Shown: positions 12,284 to 22,722 of the stretch, piece by piece | Numbering within the stretch: the stretch's first letter is position 1 | Layout: each line of letters starts with the position of its first letter | Origin: Chromera velia | Taxonomy: Eukaryota; Sar; Chromeraceae | Direction: 5' to 3' | Length of the DNA stretch: 42,500 nucleotides | Assembly (NCBI GenBank): GCA_018398765.1 | Contig: JAHBMJ010001494.1 | Coordinates: 22,501-65,000 of the forward strand | The notes under the pieces: generated by a model | Told to the model about the DNA's origin: nothing | Databases searched by the model: none | What the model saw: the letters and a program-made list of their open reading frames with translations, nothing else | Program-made: the position numbers and the translations under genes

Positions 12284-15200
12284 CAGCTGGAGAGCGAGCG
12301 AGATAGGAAGATTGGAAGACAGAAGGAAAGTCTTTCCTTCCTCCCTTCCTTCTTTCTCTCCTTCCTTCCGTGTGCAAAATGGAGCACAAAAATGCACATA
12401 ATTCCTAGCAAGATCATTGGGTCAGCTGAGTGTGGTCTCTTCTCTTTGCCTGCTGCATCATTTGAACTTCCCCTCCCGCCCCCCCTGTCAGACGTACCTG
12501 GAGGAAGACTGTCTTCAACGCTGCCTTCAACTTCTCTCCCTCTGCTTTCACTGACGGACTCAGTACATAGTCCGTGCCGTTGTAGCTGCGGCAGCAAAAA
12601 AAGGGAGCAGGGTTCGATGGAACCCCGAAAGTTTAATTGAATGCGGGCCGCATTACGACAAAAGTGCCGCAGTCCAATTGAAGTGCCTCATAGAGCGGCA
12701 CCCGCATTGCTTCAGTACAGAGAAACTGAAAACACCGCGAAGTGAAAGAAACAAAAGGCAAAACAGCTTCGAATTCAGGCCACTGACTGACTGACTGACT
12801 CACTGACTGACTGATAGAGCGTCACAAGGTGGAATGCCGCCCTGACCACCTGCATGCAAATCGATGAAAAAAAAACAAGACGTTCCGTTCGAAGGTTCCA
12901 AAGAAAACCGCATGGTGCATCCATAAGCCTCGGCTTCTTTCTTCCATACACTCCAGAGATCCGAAGACTTTTTTCAGGTCTTGGTCGCTTCTTGGTTGTA
13001 TAGAGACTAGATGGGTTTTTCTTCCTAATTTCCCTCTTTTCTGCTATGCGCCCTTTCCTTCCCTCTTTTCAACTTCCCTTTTCTGCTTTGCCAATCGACC
13101 CCCGACGAAAACGCCCGTGTTGGGCAGACAGAAACATACACATGCATCGACAGACACACAAACAGAATTATAAGACAACTTCCACCGTAACCAATTTATT
13201 TTTTGGTCTGAGCATTCGCCCACCTGAGGGAGAAACCCAAGAGAGCCGTCCTCTGCGGATGGGAAGACGCTGAGGGCCCGGAAGAAGATCCAGGTGCGGG
13301 GGTCCGACTCGACCAGCCAGGGGATCTCTGCCTCCAATGAGCTCTTCAGGTCCCTGCTCTCAGAAGGGGTGGGGGGACGAAGAAGGCCCCCCGGCCCGGT
13401 CCCCGTCAGTGCATCTCCCGACGCAAATCCGTCTCTGTCTCTGCTGGCCTTTCCGAAGCAGAGGGGGAACCTCTCGGCCACTGTCGACAGAGGGGTGCCG
13501 CAACTTATGCCGATAGAGACAAGACCAGAGAGGAGGGCTTTCAGGGCACTGCATGGAAGGAGGAAGGGGAAGAAAGGAAAGGGAAGGAAGTTTTTGAGTC
13601 AGAGTCTCTGAAGAGCTTAGAAGAGTTTTGGAATCCAGCTTGAAAGACGGAAACAAAAGTCATTCGGCAGAGAAGAAGATCATGGAGAACGCAAACACTG
13701 AGGCTACATGATCGATGTGTCACCAAAAGAGAAAAGCATGCTTTTCAAAAACCAGGAGTGAGAGAAAGAGTGGGCCACAAAGAGGAATGAAGAATGGGAA
13801 GAGCAAATAATCTTTATTCCTTGTTTCTCTCCTTCATTCATCCATTTTTCCATCCATCCATTCGTTCATTCATCCATCCATTCATTCACTCATTCAATCT
13901 AGCATTCAATGACATTCATTCATTCATTCATTCATTCACTCACTCACTCACTCACTCACTCATTCATTCATTCATTCATTCGACTGACGGAATTGAAGAG
14001 ACCACCGACGAGAGAGACGACACTCTGGACATGTGCGTGAGCTTAGAGACTCTAAGTTTGATTTCTTCAAACAGAATCTGACGCTGTTTGACCCTCTCCT
14101 TCTGCTTCTCTAGAGCCAATCTCTGGGCTGCTCCCTCCCGTATGCCTCTCATCACTGCTGCCTGGGTCGTTCCCTCTCCGCCGTCTCCATCCGCCGCTCC
14201 CCCCGGAGACGCCCCCCCCCTCGGACTCACACCTCCGGGAGATGAAAACTCCGACTTGGGCGACCACTCGACTGTCCCGTCTGCCAACACCCCCTCACCT
14301 CTTCCACTCAGCCCTCCAAGAAAGCTCTTCTCTTTCTCGTCTTCCCGAGAATTTGCAGATGGGGACCTGGAGGGCGACGCGGAGGAGCGGAAGGAAAATC
14401 CTCGTTGGACTCTCGGACGACGGCGGCGTCGACGAGGAGGAGACCTTCGAAGGTTGGCAGACCTCACCATTCGAAGGCGCTGCTGTCGTTCAATCTGATC
14501 TGGGTCGGGGTCCGTTAGTGGTTTTCCTTTTTTTAGTGCCTCGACGAGAGCCTTCTGACGAGGTGATTCGGTCTCGGGAGGGGGGAGACCTGCTTCCTTC
14601 GCGGTCAGGTCAGCACACACATGGACCTCGTCTATAAAATCTTTCAGCTGACGCGCTCTGCTGGTCTCCATATTCACGCCAGTCATACCAGAAGGGGACG
14701 GTAATAGAAGCCCTCCCTTCAGAGAGGACCTTTTTCCTGTCGTCGAGTCTTTCGTGTGTGGCGACTTTGCCCCTCCTTCTCCCTTTGAGTCTTTCTTGAA
14801 AGTTGCAAGAAACGGTTTCTCACTACGACTCGTGGCTCCGTGGCCGTGCAGTGAAGCTTCCTCGTCCCGACTAAAGTCACCGCTACTGTCAGAACTCCCG
14901 CTCCGACTGCTGCTTCCACTACTGCTGCTACTGCTGCTGTCTGAGCTGGAATCGCTGCCACTGCCACTGCTGCTGCTGCTCGAAGAGCTGCTCGAACTCT
15001 CATCCGCACTCTTCCCCTCTTCCCCTTCTCCTTCACCTTCTTTCGGCTGTTTCTTTCTCTTCTTCTTTTTCTCTTTTGCCTTCCTGCTCCGTCCTCTTGC
15101 TTTGGCTCCTTCAGACTGCTCATCTCCCTCCCCCCCCTCCCCAATGATTCGAATACTGCCGGACTCCACAACGCCATCGATAGAGTGCCTCAAGCTCTGG

Positions 15201-16164
15201 CCATCCCGCATAAAATTAGAGAGCTCCTGTCTCTTTGAAGGGTCGGAGGCAAGCTCAGAGGAACCTGCGGCCAGCGAATCGGCCTGGGAGGGTCTCGGTG
15301 CACACCCCCCGAATGTTGTCCTCCTGACCGCCCCCTTGAGCAGAAAGTTTGACGGCCGTCTGCTGCCCCTCAGTCTACCGTTGGAGGCAGCAACAACGTT
15401 AGGGTCAAGCTGCAGAGAGGTACGGGGGGGTAGGGTTCTTGCAAGTGCATTTTGCGGCGTCTCTGTTGGATTTTGTCTGTCGTTGGCTGCAGAGGTATTT
15501 TCTGTTTGATTTGGTAGGCTGATGTCCCCTCGAGGGCTCTTCCCCTTTCTCCCCCCTGATACAGTTCTTGTGAGATCAACATCGCGTGAAGAGACTCCTC
15601 CTCTTCCTCTTTGGGTCTCTGCTTCTGCCTCTGCCTCCTCGAAAGAGGCTAAAAGGTCGTCAGGTGGAATGGGCTCTGTGCAGAGAATGAGAGGTCTACC
15701 CTTGTAGGAGGCACGTCGGGATTCCTCGAGAACTGAATCAATCAGTGCCCTCGGGCCTGTCTGGAAACTCTGCTGCATGCCCCGTCTGGCGACGGCCCGT
15801 AGGAGTTGGCCCTCGTCGCCTTCTGGGAGGTTGGTGTCGATTTTGGATTTGATCTCTGGCCGGGGTCTCTGGGAAGAGTCAGTCAGTCGTGCCCACATCT
15901 TGGTTGTCTGCTGCGGTGCCCTTCCCTTCCTTTCTGTTGTTTGATAGGAGACGGGAAGGGGTTTCTTGGTTGCCTCAATTTGTTGTTGCTCAAGTGAAGT
16001 CTCTGCGGGATTGTGCATGTCGGGAGGAGGCGAATAGTGAGGGGGTCCTGTTGAGATTCTTTTCTGCAGAAGCTTGGACTGATTCTCCGCCTCTGCCTGC
16101 TCTCCTCGGGGAGGGGGGCGGGCCTCCAGCGGCTTCGTGCGGGAGCTGCGGAGCGCATAAGTTC
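4686..16164 (-). CDS. Very large multi-exon protein of unknown function (about 2,200 residues)
   Basis: Exons, 5' to 3' on the minus strand: 16164-13989, 13548-13224, 12849-12812, 12585-12498, 12160-11979, 11786-10903, 10801-10762, 10557-10502, 10388-10357, 10253-10206, 10161-10101, 9828-9749, 9407-about 9262, two unresolved exons between about 8970 and 8220, 7710-7596, 7178-7064, 6695-5887 and 5510-4686 (TGA). Intron phases agree at every listed junction except around the unresolved exons. The N-terminal exon is Ser/Arg/acid-rich. The middle is helical (for example [20 protein letters not shown] joined to [17 protein letters not shown], then [18 protein letters not shown]). The C-terminus is low-complexity with [21 protein letters not shown] recognise no domain. 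The first exon lacks a start codon, so at least one more 5' exon is expected. The 13989/13548 join rests on phase fit only; a TGA at 13976 could instead end a separate upstream gene. Confidence 0.6.
5804..5840. repeat. CT/CA microsatellite in an intron
   Basis: A (CT)n run passes into a (CA)n run inside the last intron of the giant gene (5511-5886). Confidence 0.9.
7462..7580. repeat. CTCA/ATCA/CA microsatellite cluster
   Basis: Tandem CTCA, then ATCA, then CA repeats inside the intron 7179-7595 of the giant gene. The CA run lies just downstream of the donor AAC|GTAAGT at 7595. Confidence 0.9.
7714..7862. repeat. CA and CAGA microsatellite next to a splice acceptor
   Basis: CAGA tetranucleotides with interruptions, preceded by a short CA tract. 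On the minus strand the CA tract becomes the TGTGTGTGCAG acceptor of exon 7710-7596. Confidence 0.9.
8744..8851. repeat. CA/CG/GA compound microsatellite in an intron
   Basis: (CA)n interrupted by an alternating CG block at about 8777-8795, followed by (GA)n. It is intronic in the giant gene. Confidence 0.9.
9165..9264. repeat. (CTGA)n array at a 5' splice site
   Basis: About 25 copies of CTGA with two CTAA variants. On the minus strand this is (GTCA)n, and it begins directly at the end of the exon encoding [13 protein letters not shown], so the intron donor lies within the array. Confidence 0.9.
10846..10885. repeat. (CA)n microsatellite in an intron
   Basis: A pure CA run between exons 11786-10903 and 10801-10762 of the giant gene. 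Confidence 0.9.
12204..12280. repeat. CAGA/CA/GA microsatellite in an intron
   Basis: CAGA repeats, then CA, then GA, in the intron upstream of exon 12160-11979. Confidence 0.9.
13796..13980. repeat. ATTC/ACTC tetranucleotide array
   Basis: Imperfect, then near-perfect, ATTC and ACTC repeats. On the minus strand they start within a few bases of the putative donor TTCC|GTCAGTCG at 13988. Confidence 0.85.
13989..16164 (-). other. Large Ser/Arg-rich 5' exon of the giant gene (or a separate gene ending at 13976)
   Basis: About 725 codons are open from the acceptor CCCCTGCAG|GAAC at 16165 to TTCC|GTCAGTCG at 13988. The region near 14890-15010 encodes alternating runs of Ser with Gly/Asp. Before it comes a Lys/Glu stretch ([10 protein letters not shown], about 15050-15090). 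After it comes an Arg-rich patch ([15 protein letters not shown], about 14390-14450). The end of the exon is a Gln/Lys/Arg helix ([19 protein letters not shown]). The RS- and acid-rich composition is common in nuclear RNA-processing proteins, which is only a hint. If not spliced, the frame ends at the TGA at 13976-13978, at the edge of an ATTC repeat. Confidence 0.6.
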
Positions 16165-16510
16165 CTGCAGGGGTACAGACAGGACCGGGGGTGGGTGGAC
16201 GGTGTAAAAGGAAAGAGCAGAAGAAGCGATGCATCAAAAGAGTCAGAGAAAGAAGGCGTGGACTTATGAAGTGACTCGCGCAGCCAATTTCCTTCTCATT
16301 CAGCCACAGAGTGAGGCTCACATGCGTAGGTAGGTGTGAAGTGTGGAATCTTTGAAGGCACCTCTCATGACGCATTCTGCTAACAGCCGTTCTTACGCTC
16401 GCCACTTTTGGAGCCTGCCGTTCTTTCTGTCGCCAGATTTCTTCTTCTCTGCCTGTGTGCTGTCGACAGTTGCGCTTCCAACCTCAGAGGCTTATTAGCT
16501 GCTGACCTGC

Positions 16511-16992
16511 TTGCTTGACTGACTGACTGTCTGACTGGCAGGATGACTGGCTGACTCGCACAGTGGCTGGCTGGTTGACTGACTCAACGGTGGCTGGCTC
16601 GATGAGTGACCGTCTGCCTCACTCACTCACTCACTCCCTCACTCACCCACTCACTCACCCACTCACTCACTCACTGAGTCAGTCAATCAGTTAGTCAGTC
16701 ACTCACTCACTCACCCACCCACTCACTCACTCACTCACTGACTCAGTCAGTCAGTCAGTCACTCACTCACTCACTCACTCACTGACTCAGTCAGTCAGTC
16801 AGTCACTTACTCACTCACTTACTGAGTCAGTCAATCAGTCAGTCAGTCAGTCACTCACTCACTCACTGACTCAGTCAGTCAGTCAGTCAGTCAGTCACCC
16901 ACTCACTCACTCATTGAGTCACTCACTCACTCATTCAGTCACTCAGTGACTCCATGTTTGTCTGTGTGGCTGACCGACAGACCGACTGACAG
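16511..16992. repeat. Mosaic CTCA/GTCA/CTGA tetranucleotide array
   Basis: Blocks of CTCA alternate with blocks of GTCA or CTGA, with larger units of the form (CACT)n-GACT-(CAGT)n repeated at least five times between 16620 and 16940. On the minus strand the array lies upstream of exon 16164 and may be part of a 5' intron. Confidence 0.85.
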
Positions 16993-17896
16993 ACCGACTG
17001 TTTGCCTGACTGACTGAGTGACATGCTTATACATTGACTGACTATACCGGATTGACAGACAGGCACGAATCGACTGGCTTTGCGAAGGGTAGATTGATTG
17101 ATCGATTCATGCACTGCCTATCTGGGTGCATGAATGAACGGGCAGCTGACATTCATTCGTGCATGGTGCATGCAACCTCTTGGTATTGCTGTGTGTCCTA
17201 TCAAGAAGAAGTAGACCACACACTGCCATTGTGTCGATGCCTGTCTACACACATGCATGCACTGACTTGGGGCTCTGCACTGGGAGAGGAGCTTTGTGTC
17301 CACCAGAAAGGCATACCCATGCCTTCTTCCTCTGTGTCCGTTCTCCATCTGGCCTTCCTGGAGTCAGCACAATTTAAGCTGTGCCTCTAAACTTCAGCGA
17401 ACTGTCTCCCCGTGGACGGGAGAATATGGGTGCCTCTGGATGAATGTTTCTGTGCACCAGTCGGTAATAGAAAGTGATGGGGATGTAGTTATAGGCAGAA
17501 ACTGGTAGAAGCCACAGAAACTGCTCGGCGGCTGGTCAGTCTGCATAAAGGCATGTGGGCCGACGGCACACAAGTGAGAGTACCGCGACCCTCAGTCGGA
17601 ACATCTGACAGGAAACAGGCCCGTGCCATACTGCTGGATACGATGCAGACATGTGAAAGATGCAGTGTAGTTTTTCTTGAGTATTCTTTGCTCTCCGTCT
17701 GGAGCTCAAAGACTGTCAATGCAAGTGATCTTCTGATGAAAGTTAATGATCATGCATGTTTATTTAACATTCATTCGCACAAATGCAGAAGCTGCGTACG
17801 TCCGTGTATCGGTGTGGTTGGTGGGAAAACGACCCAGTGGAGCCGGCTGGGCCCGGCCGCTGGGGAGAGCCGACTGTGCGGCCTGACGTGAAAAAA
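16993..17896. other. Intergenic region, no gene seen
   Basis: Short open frames exist on both strands but none shows a family signature or a phase-consistent exon structure. GCATG words recur (17159-17175, 17252-17263). Confidence 0.45.
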
Positions 17897-18009
17897 CCTC
17901 GCGGTGGGGCTCGAACCCACGACCGCCTCCCCGGAATTACTTCGAATTCTGGTGGCCGGCCAGCATCTCGAAACAAAGGGGTGGCTGCTCTACCAACTGA
18001 GCTACGAGG
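17897..18009 (-). tRNA. tRNA-like gene or tRNA pseudogene with an intron-sized insertion
   Basis: Read on the minus strand it has a D-arm/A-box (TAGCTCAGTTGGTAGAGC) and a perfect T-arm/B-box (GTGGG TTCGAGC CCCAC), then CGCGAGG and a run of six T that would terminate RNA polymerase III. CCTCG pairs with CGAGG at the ends. The length of 113 nt leaves about 40 nt beyond a normal tRNA in the anticodon region, as expected for an intron. Within it, GCC-A-CCCC can pair with GGGG-A-GGC. The acceptor stem does not fit cleanly: there are two extra bases on the 3' side or two missing on the 5' side. I cannot assign an anticodon. A tRNA-derived repeat is an alternative. Confidence 0.5.
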
Positions 18010-19619
18010 TTTTAAACATAGCAGCATCCACATGGCTGCACGGCTAACCACCCGCCGCCTAACTACTAATTCCTAACCTGTATAGAGTAGAAAGTCCGAG
18101 AAAGTCACTATACAGTATGATACATCTCCAAACTCACTGTATTTCTCCCCCTTTTGTCTGAGAGTGGGGTGGGAAGCCAATCCTCGAAACATAAATCCTA
18201 ATCCTAATCCTAATAGTAGTCTACAGAGTGGTGTAACACAGAAAGCCACAAACAAGTTACTCACATCCCACACTATCATAATCCTATAGGATTCCTACCT
18301 TAGTTTGATCTTTTGCTTAAGTAGTTGAAGAACAAACATAAATTTATCTTAGTTTAATTGGGTAGTTGAACAAAAAGAATAAAAAGTCTTTTAATCAGAT
18401 GTTGTGACAATCAGAATCATTGATAATCATGCAATTACAATTAAGACTAGAACTAAAACTACTAATGAGACTGTAAAGAGAGGCTACGAGAGAGGTTACA
18501 GAACAGTGGCAATGTCAGTGGAGCTTGGTAGGCGGAGGGCCTAGCGGAGAGCTGGGCAGGAGGCAAGGAGTGAGAGGGGAAAAAGTGAAACATCAAAGAG
18601 AGGCGGGAGGGTAAGGAAGAAAACGAATGGGCGGAAGAGAGGCAAACAAAAGAGAGGCAAAGAAATCATGACGGGGGCAATGAAACAAGCGAGGATCCCA
18701 TCATAGAGGTGGATTCTAGGGTGGATTCCACACTGGATATATGGGAGGAAAGCGCGAAGGTGGACGGAAGTTTGAGCAGAAGGTTCAGGAAAAAAAGAGC
18801 AAAGGAAAGTGAATCCGGCAGGGTGTTGTTGGTCAGAGAGCAGTGACAGCAGTCTTGTCCTCTGAGACTTCCATTGAGGTTGAGGGACCCATAAAGGAAC
18901 AAGACAAGTCGACTGACAAACAACAAGAGGTCGAAGAAAGGGGGCTTGGTGGTCTTCAGTCGCGCGCAAATTTCAGAGTGAAAACGAGTACATTCATTAA
19001 TTGAGTTCGGTACTGAACGCACTAGCAGTTCGACTACAGAATCACCTCTGTCCTCGTGTTCACTGCAAGAGCTAGATAACAAATGTCCGTCATAATGGCA
19101 ATTTGATCGGAAGACCTCGAATGTCTCGATCAGACTGTGCGTTGAGGCGAAAGAAGAAGAGTTGGAAGAAAGATGGAAGGAACTTTAAGGAAGAAAGTCA
19201 CGGAAGGACCCGATGCTGAAGGGAAACTGGAAGATATCGAAGCACGAAAGTAGCACAAGGAGGGCAGGAAGGAGGAGGAACCCAATGAGTCCATCCCCAA
19301 GTGGCTCCTCATACCGCTTCCCTACCCTCCCATTTTGTCAGTCTGCTTGCTGATGACAGCCACGTCGCGAGAAAGGCACACGGCCGCCCGAAGCATTCGC
19401 TCCCGTGTGCCGACGCTCTCCCTACCCGGCCAACCGGCGACGCGACGTGCGTCACAAGGGAGTTGAACGGCACCATCAGCGATCTTCTTTCTCTCACAAC
19501 ACAACCGGCGACGTGAGGAGAGGAAAAGGAATGGCCCCTCGAGCATAACAAATCGATCAATAAAATTCCTCCTCAATCCCAACTCCTTCCTTCTTTCCTC
19601 ACTCTTCTGCTCGCTTGTC
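18010..19619. other. Intergenic region, no supported gene
   Basis: AT-rich up to about 18480, with three to four copies of AATCCT at 18196-18214. From 18520 to 19300 the plus strand is purine-rich. Open frames on the minus strand there have no recognisable family or splice structure. Confidence 0.5.
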
Positions 19620-20353
19620 TCAGACCGCGCCTGCAGCCTTGAGACGCTCCGCGAACTTTCCCTGGCTGATCTCTCTCACTGTCTCGTCACACCCACCTGC
19701 ATTGCATTTGCATATATACGTATTTTGGTTCTAAATTCAATATATGAAAACAGTCGACGCACCTGCCTGCGTTCACAAACCTCATTGAACCCGAGGCCCT
19801 CACCAGGAAGAGGGAAACAAAAAAGAACAAAGACAACAAAAAGCAGAGAAAGACCCACCAACGAATTGTCCTCCGACAAACACGCGGGGAACGGATCGCC
19901 CCCCCGTGAGTTGCTGTAAGTAATTCTGAATTTCGTTCATCTTCGGGTCGCTCTCGATCTGCTGTACCACCTGCAATGGCAATGGGAAAAACAAATATTC
20001 AGTAACCATGTGCACACGTCAGAGTGACACTGAAGTTGAACGAAGTGAGTAGGTAGATAGCTCACCATGCCTTGCGGGTTGAACTTTTTGATCTCGCCGA
20101 TGGCTTGGACACAGAAAGGGCAGTAGGACTTGGAGAAGATCGCGACCTTGCTGCTCCCGATCACATCGTCCACCCTCTTTTGGACCTCTTCGGAAGGAGT
20201 GGAACCCATCTTACCACTGCCACTGAAATTCCAAAAACGACGGAACGAAAGTTTAGGGCCGATCGAAGCAGGTAGACGGACTACGCAACTGGACACGGAG
20301 GCACAAACAACCAAACGGAGCATAAGAAAACCCTTCTCTCTTACAGCAATCAC
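19620..20353 (-). CDS. Glutaredoxin, CPFC active site
   Basis: A dithiol glutaredoxin, using glutathione to reduce disulfides or glutathionylated proteins. There are three exons: 20353 (or 20209)-20066, 19970-19859 and 19696-19620 (TGA at 19620-19622). Donors are ATG|GTGAGC and GTTG|GTGGGT; acceptors are CATTGCAG|GTGGTA and ATGCAG|GTGGGTG. The protein shows KSYCPFC (active site), SVPRVFVGG (cis-proline loop) and GGCDETV, the usual order for class I. From the ATG at 20209 (MGSTPSEEV) it has 110 residues, normal for a cytosolic form. The upstream ATGs (20353, 20323) would add a 48- or 38-residue hydrophobic/Arg N-terminus that could be an organelle presequence. It is divergent from the light-harvesting gene. 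Confidence 0.88.
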
Positions 20354-20848
20354 AATCCGACATCAATCTCCCAGAGGGCTGTTCACGCAGGGGAGTGCAC
20401 AGATGAAGCCGATCCTGAAACAGTTGGTGTCTATAATCTGGTCAGTTCTGGCCGGGGTATAGCCGTCTCCAAATCTTGTGGCAGGACCCGACAGGCAGTT
20501 TTCTGTGGCCCCGGCCATGCAGTGGTCTCTTCGCTCAGTGTTCGGCGAAGTGGGCCTCTGCATGGCCGATCCTGGGTCACCACATGTGCATGGGGCCTGC
20601 ATGTGCATGTCTCTACCCGCGAGACCCCGCGCATTGACGCACGCGGCACGCAGGAGCTGTGAATGCAGCGCTGAGTTAGCAGTCTCCTCTGTCTCCAATT
20701 TGAGTCGAAACGCAAAAGTTTTGTACTTTCTTGAGTTCCCCTGCCGCTCCCTTGGCAAACCTGTCAGTGCATACTCTGTTCGTTTTTTAAGTGAACTTGG
20801 GTCAAGCCGGCCGTGCCAGAGAGCAACGCCCGTCCTCATCAACTGAAA
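20354..20848. promoter_or_regulatory. Shared divergent upstream region with a TGCATG cluster
   Basis: This region separates the glutaredoxin (minus) and light-harvesting (plus) genes. TGCATG occurs at 20559, 20587, 20598 and 20604, four times in about 50 bp, some 240-290 bp upstream of the LHC start. ApiAP2 factors of apicomplexan relatives are known to bind TGCATGCA-type sites. A regulatory role here is inference. Confidence 0.35.
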
Positions 20849-22319
20849 ATGAAGCTCACGGTTGCTGCTGTCGCATGCGTGGCCGGTGCCTCCACCGCCT
20901 CTGCCTTCGTCCCTTCCAACGGATTCAACCGGTGCGTCTGTCCTCTTATCTCTTTTGCTTGCCGTGTTTGTTTCTGTTTGACGTCGCTGAACGCATTTGT
21001 TGTGCTTTCCTCTGTGTGCTTGCAGTCTTGCATCAAGGAGTCAGCAGACCTCCAAGGAGGCCAAGTTCACCACAGAGTATGACATTGATCAGGAGCTTTC
21101 TTTCAACCCCACCACTATCTGGTCCGAGGAGCCTGGGTGCTCCTACCCCACTGGCTTCTTTGACCCAGCAGGGTTCCTCAATGGGTGCACTCCCAAGTCC
21201 TCTCTCTACAGATATTTCAAGGAGGCAGAAATTAAGAATGGCCGTCTCGCCATGTTGGGGTATGTGGGGTACTGCCTGCCCTACTTGACCGGAAACTTTC
21301 CCCTTTGGAAAGATCTTCCCCACGGCTTTCGTGCGCTGTACGCACTTCCCAAGGAGGTTGTTCTTGGTACTTTCCTGACTTATCTCATCCTCGACTTCTA
21401 TGCCTTCGGAAACTTCGGACAGGCAGACCCCGATAAGTACCCCGGAGATGTGGGGGGCAGATTCTGGTGGAAGGGCCCCAAGCTTGAGAACCAGCTCAAG
21501 TGAGTGAAACTTCTTCAGGGGAGAAGAGATAGTACTCACATTTGTTGAGGCGGGTGGACAGAAGAGGAAGGAAGCGGAAAGAAAGACTTCCGGGCTGTCT
21601 GTTCTTTTCTGCTGTCATGTCGCTCCCGTCTCCTCCCTCTCGGACACGCAGTCATTCATTCTCTTTTCTTTGTTCCCACCCGTTATCTCCACGCTCTATT
21701 CCTGACCCGCATCTGCAATGGTCTTTTCGCTCACTTTGCCCGCCTGGAAGCTGCTCCTCTTTCCCTCCCACTGTTTTTCTGGATCTCCCGCTGATCCCTT
21801 TGCTCCTGTACTGTCCAATCCCCTCTCATGCTCCCTCTGCCCCCCCTCCTTTCGGATCGAACATTCTCACCTCTGTTTCCATTATCTTTGTGTGCACCCT
21901 CCTCCACTGCGTGCGTGCTGTCTGCTCTCGCTTCACCGTTTTTTCACGCACACCTACCCCCTCTCTCTCACACACTCACACACGCGCGCTCGCACACACT
22001 CACACACATGCACATGCGCGCACACACGTACACCAAGGCACACAGTGAGACACGGAGAACTGTGGAAGAGCGGGAGAGTGGAGGCGAAGAAAGGAAAGCA
22101 ACGGATGGGATGTGCTTGAAGGAGCATTATGCTGTCTTCCACTTTTTTTCTCACATCCTTCTCAAAGCAAAGTGCGGGAGGAGAGAGGGGAAGTGAATGG
22201 GCAGGACGGCCCAGCTGCTTGAAAGAGAACGAAGTGCGCATAGTGGAAGAGACACAAAGAGGGGCAGTGGGAGTCTCTTTCTCCCTCTCTCTGTGCATGT
22301 GTGTGCTTGTGCTTGTGCT

Positions 22320-22368
<49 letters not shown>

Positions 22369-22722
22369 TATGAGTGAGTGCGTGAGTGAGTGGGGTGGGT
22401 GGGGGCTTTATCGTGTGTGCATGGGAGCGTGAGTGTGTAGGTCTGCGTCTGTCTACAGTCTTCTAGTTCACGTGTGTACCGCGTCCGACCACACGCCTCA
22501 TCTGTCTGTGTCTGCCTGCCTTGACTGCATGACTGCAGCTTCATGAAGGGTCGTGAGATCAACAACGGGCGATTGGCGATGCTCGGTTGGTTGGGGACCA
22601 TCGTCCAGGACGCCATTTCTGACCCTAGAGTCAAATTCCCCTTCTGGTCCACAATCCCGGAGGATGAGCTCTCCGATATGACAGACTACTTCAGAGACAT
22701 TCTCCAGCCCACCATCTCCTAA
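20849..22722 (+). CDS. Fucoxanthin-chlorophyll-type light-harvesting protein (LHC family)
   Basis: A plastid antenna protein binding chlorophyll and carotenoid in the thylakoid membrane. There are three exons: 20849-20931, 21026-21499 and 22539-22722 (TAA). They are joined at CG|GTGCGT, TTGCAG|TC, CAA|GTGAGT and CTGCAG|CT, giving 246 residues. The N-terminus (MKLTVAAVACVAGASTASAF) is a signal peptide ending in the ASAFVPS motif that marks import into complex red plastids. Helix 1 carries EIKNGRLAMLGYVGY, helix 2 is LPKEVVLGTFLTYLIL, and helix 3 repeats EINNGRLAMLGWLG; the E and N/R residues of these two motifs are the chlorophyll ligands and ion-pair partners. The last helix lies in its own exon beyond a 1-kb intron. 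Confidence 0.93.
21500..22538 (+). other. Large intron 2 of the LHC gene with CA and GT microsatellites
   Basis: The donor is CAA|GTGAGTG and the acceptor CATGACTGCAG|CTTCATG. The intron is pyrimidine-rich in its first half, has CA/CG tracts near 21960-22030, and has a GT run at 22321-22370. Confidence 0.85.
22321..22370. repeat. (GT)n microsatellite
   Basis: A nearly pure GT run inside intron 2 of the LHC gene. Confidence 0.95.

Noticed and set aside
14754-15509. Plus-strand frame of about 250 codons rich in Leu/Ser
   Set aside because: It is antisense to the Ser-rich exon of the giant gene; Leu runs are the complement of Ser codons.
18190-18214. AATCCT repeats as an interstitial telomere
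   Set aside because: Only about three to four copies, and the unit (AGGATT) is not an established telomere repeat; too short to support.
18541-19082. Minus-strand frames with hydrophobic Leu/Phe stretches
   Set aside because: They arise from purine-rich plus-strand sequence; no splice-consistent continuation or family motif.
21033-21539. Minus-strand frame opposite the LHC exon
   Set aside because: It is the antisense shadow of the well-supported light-harvesting exon.
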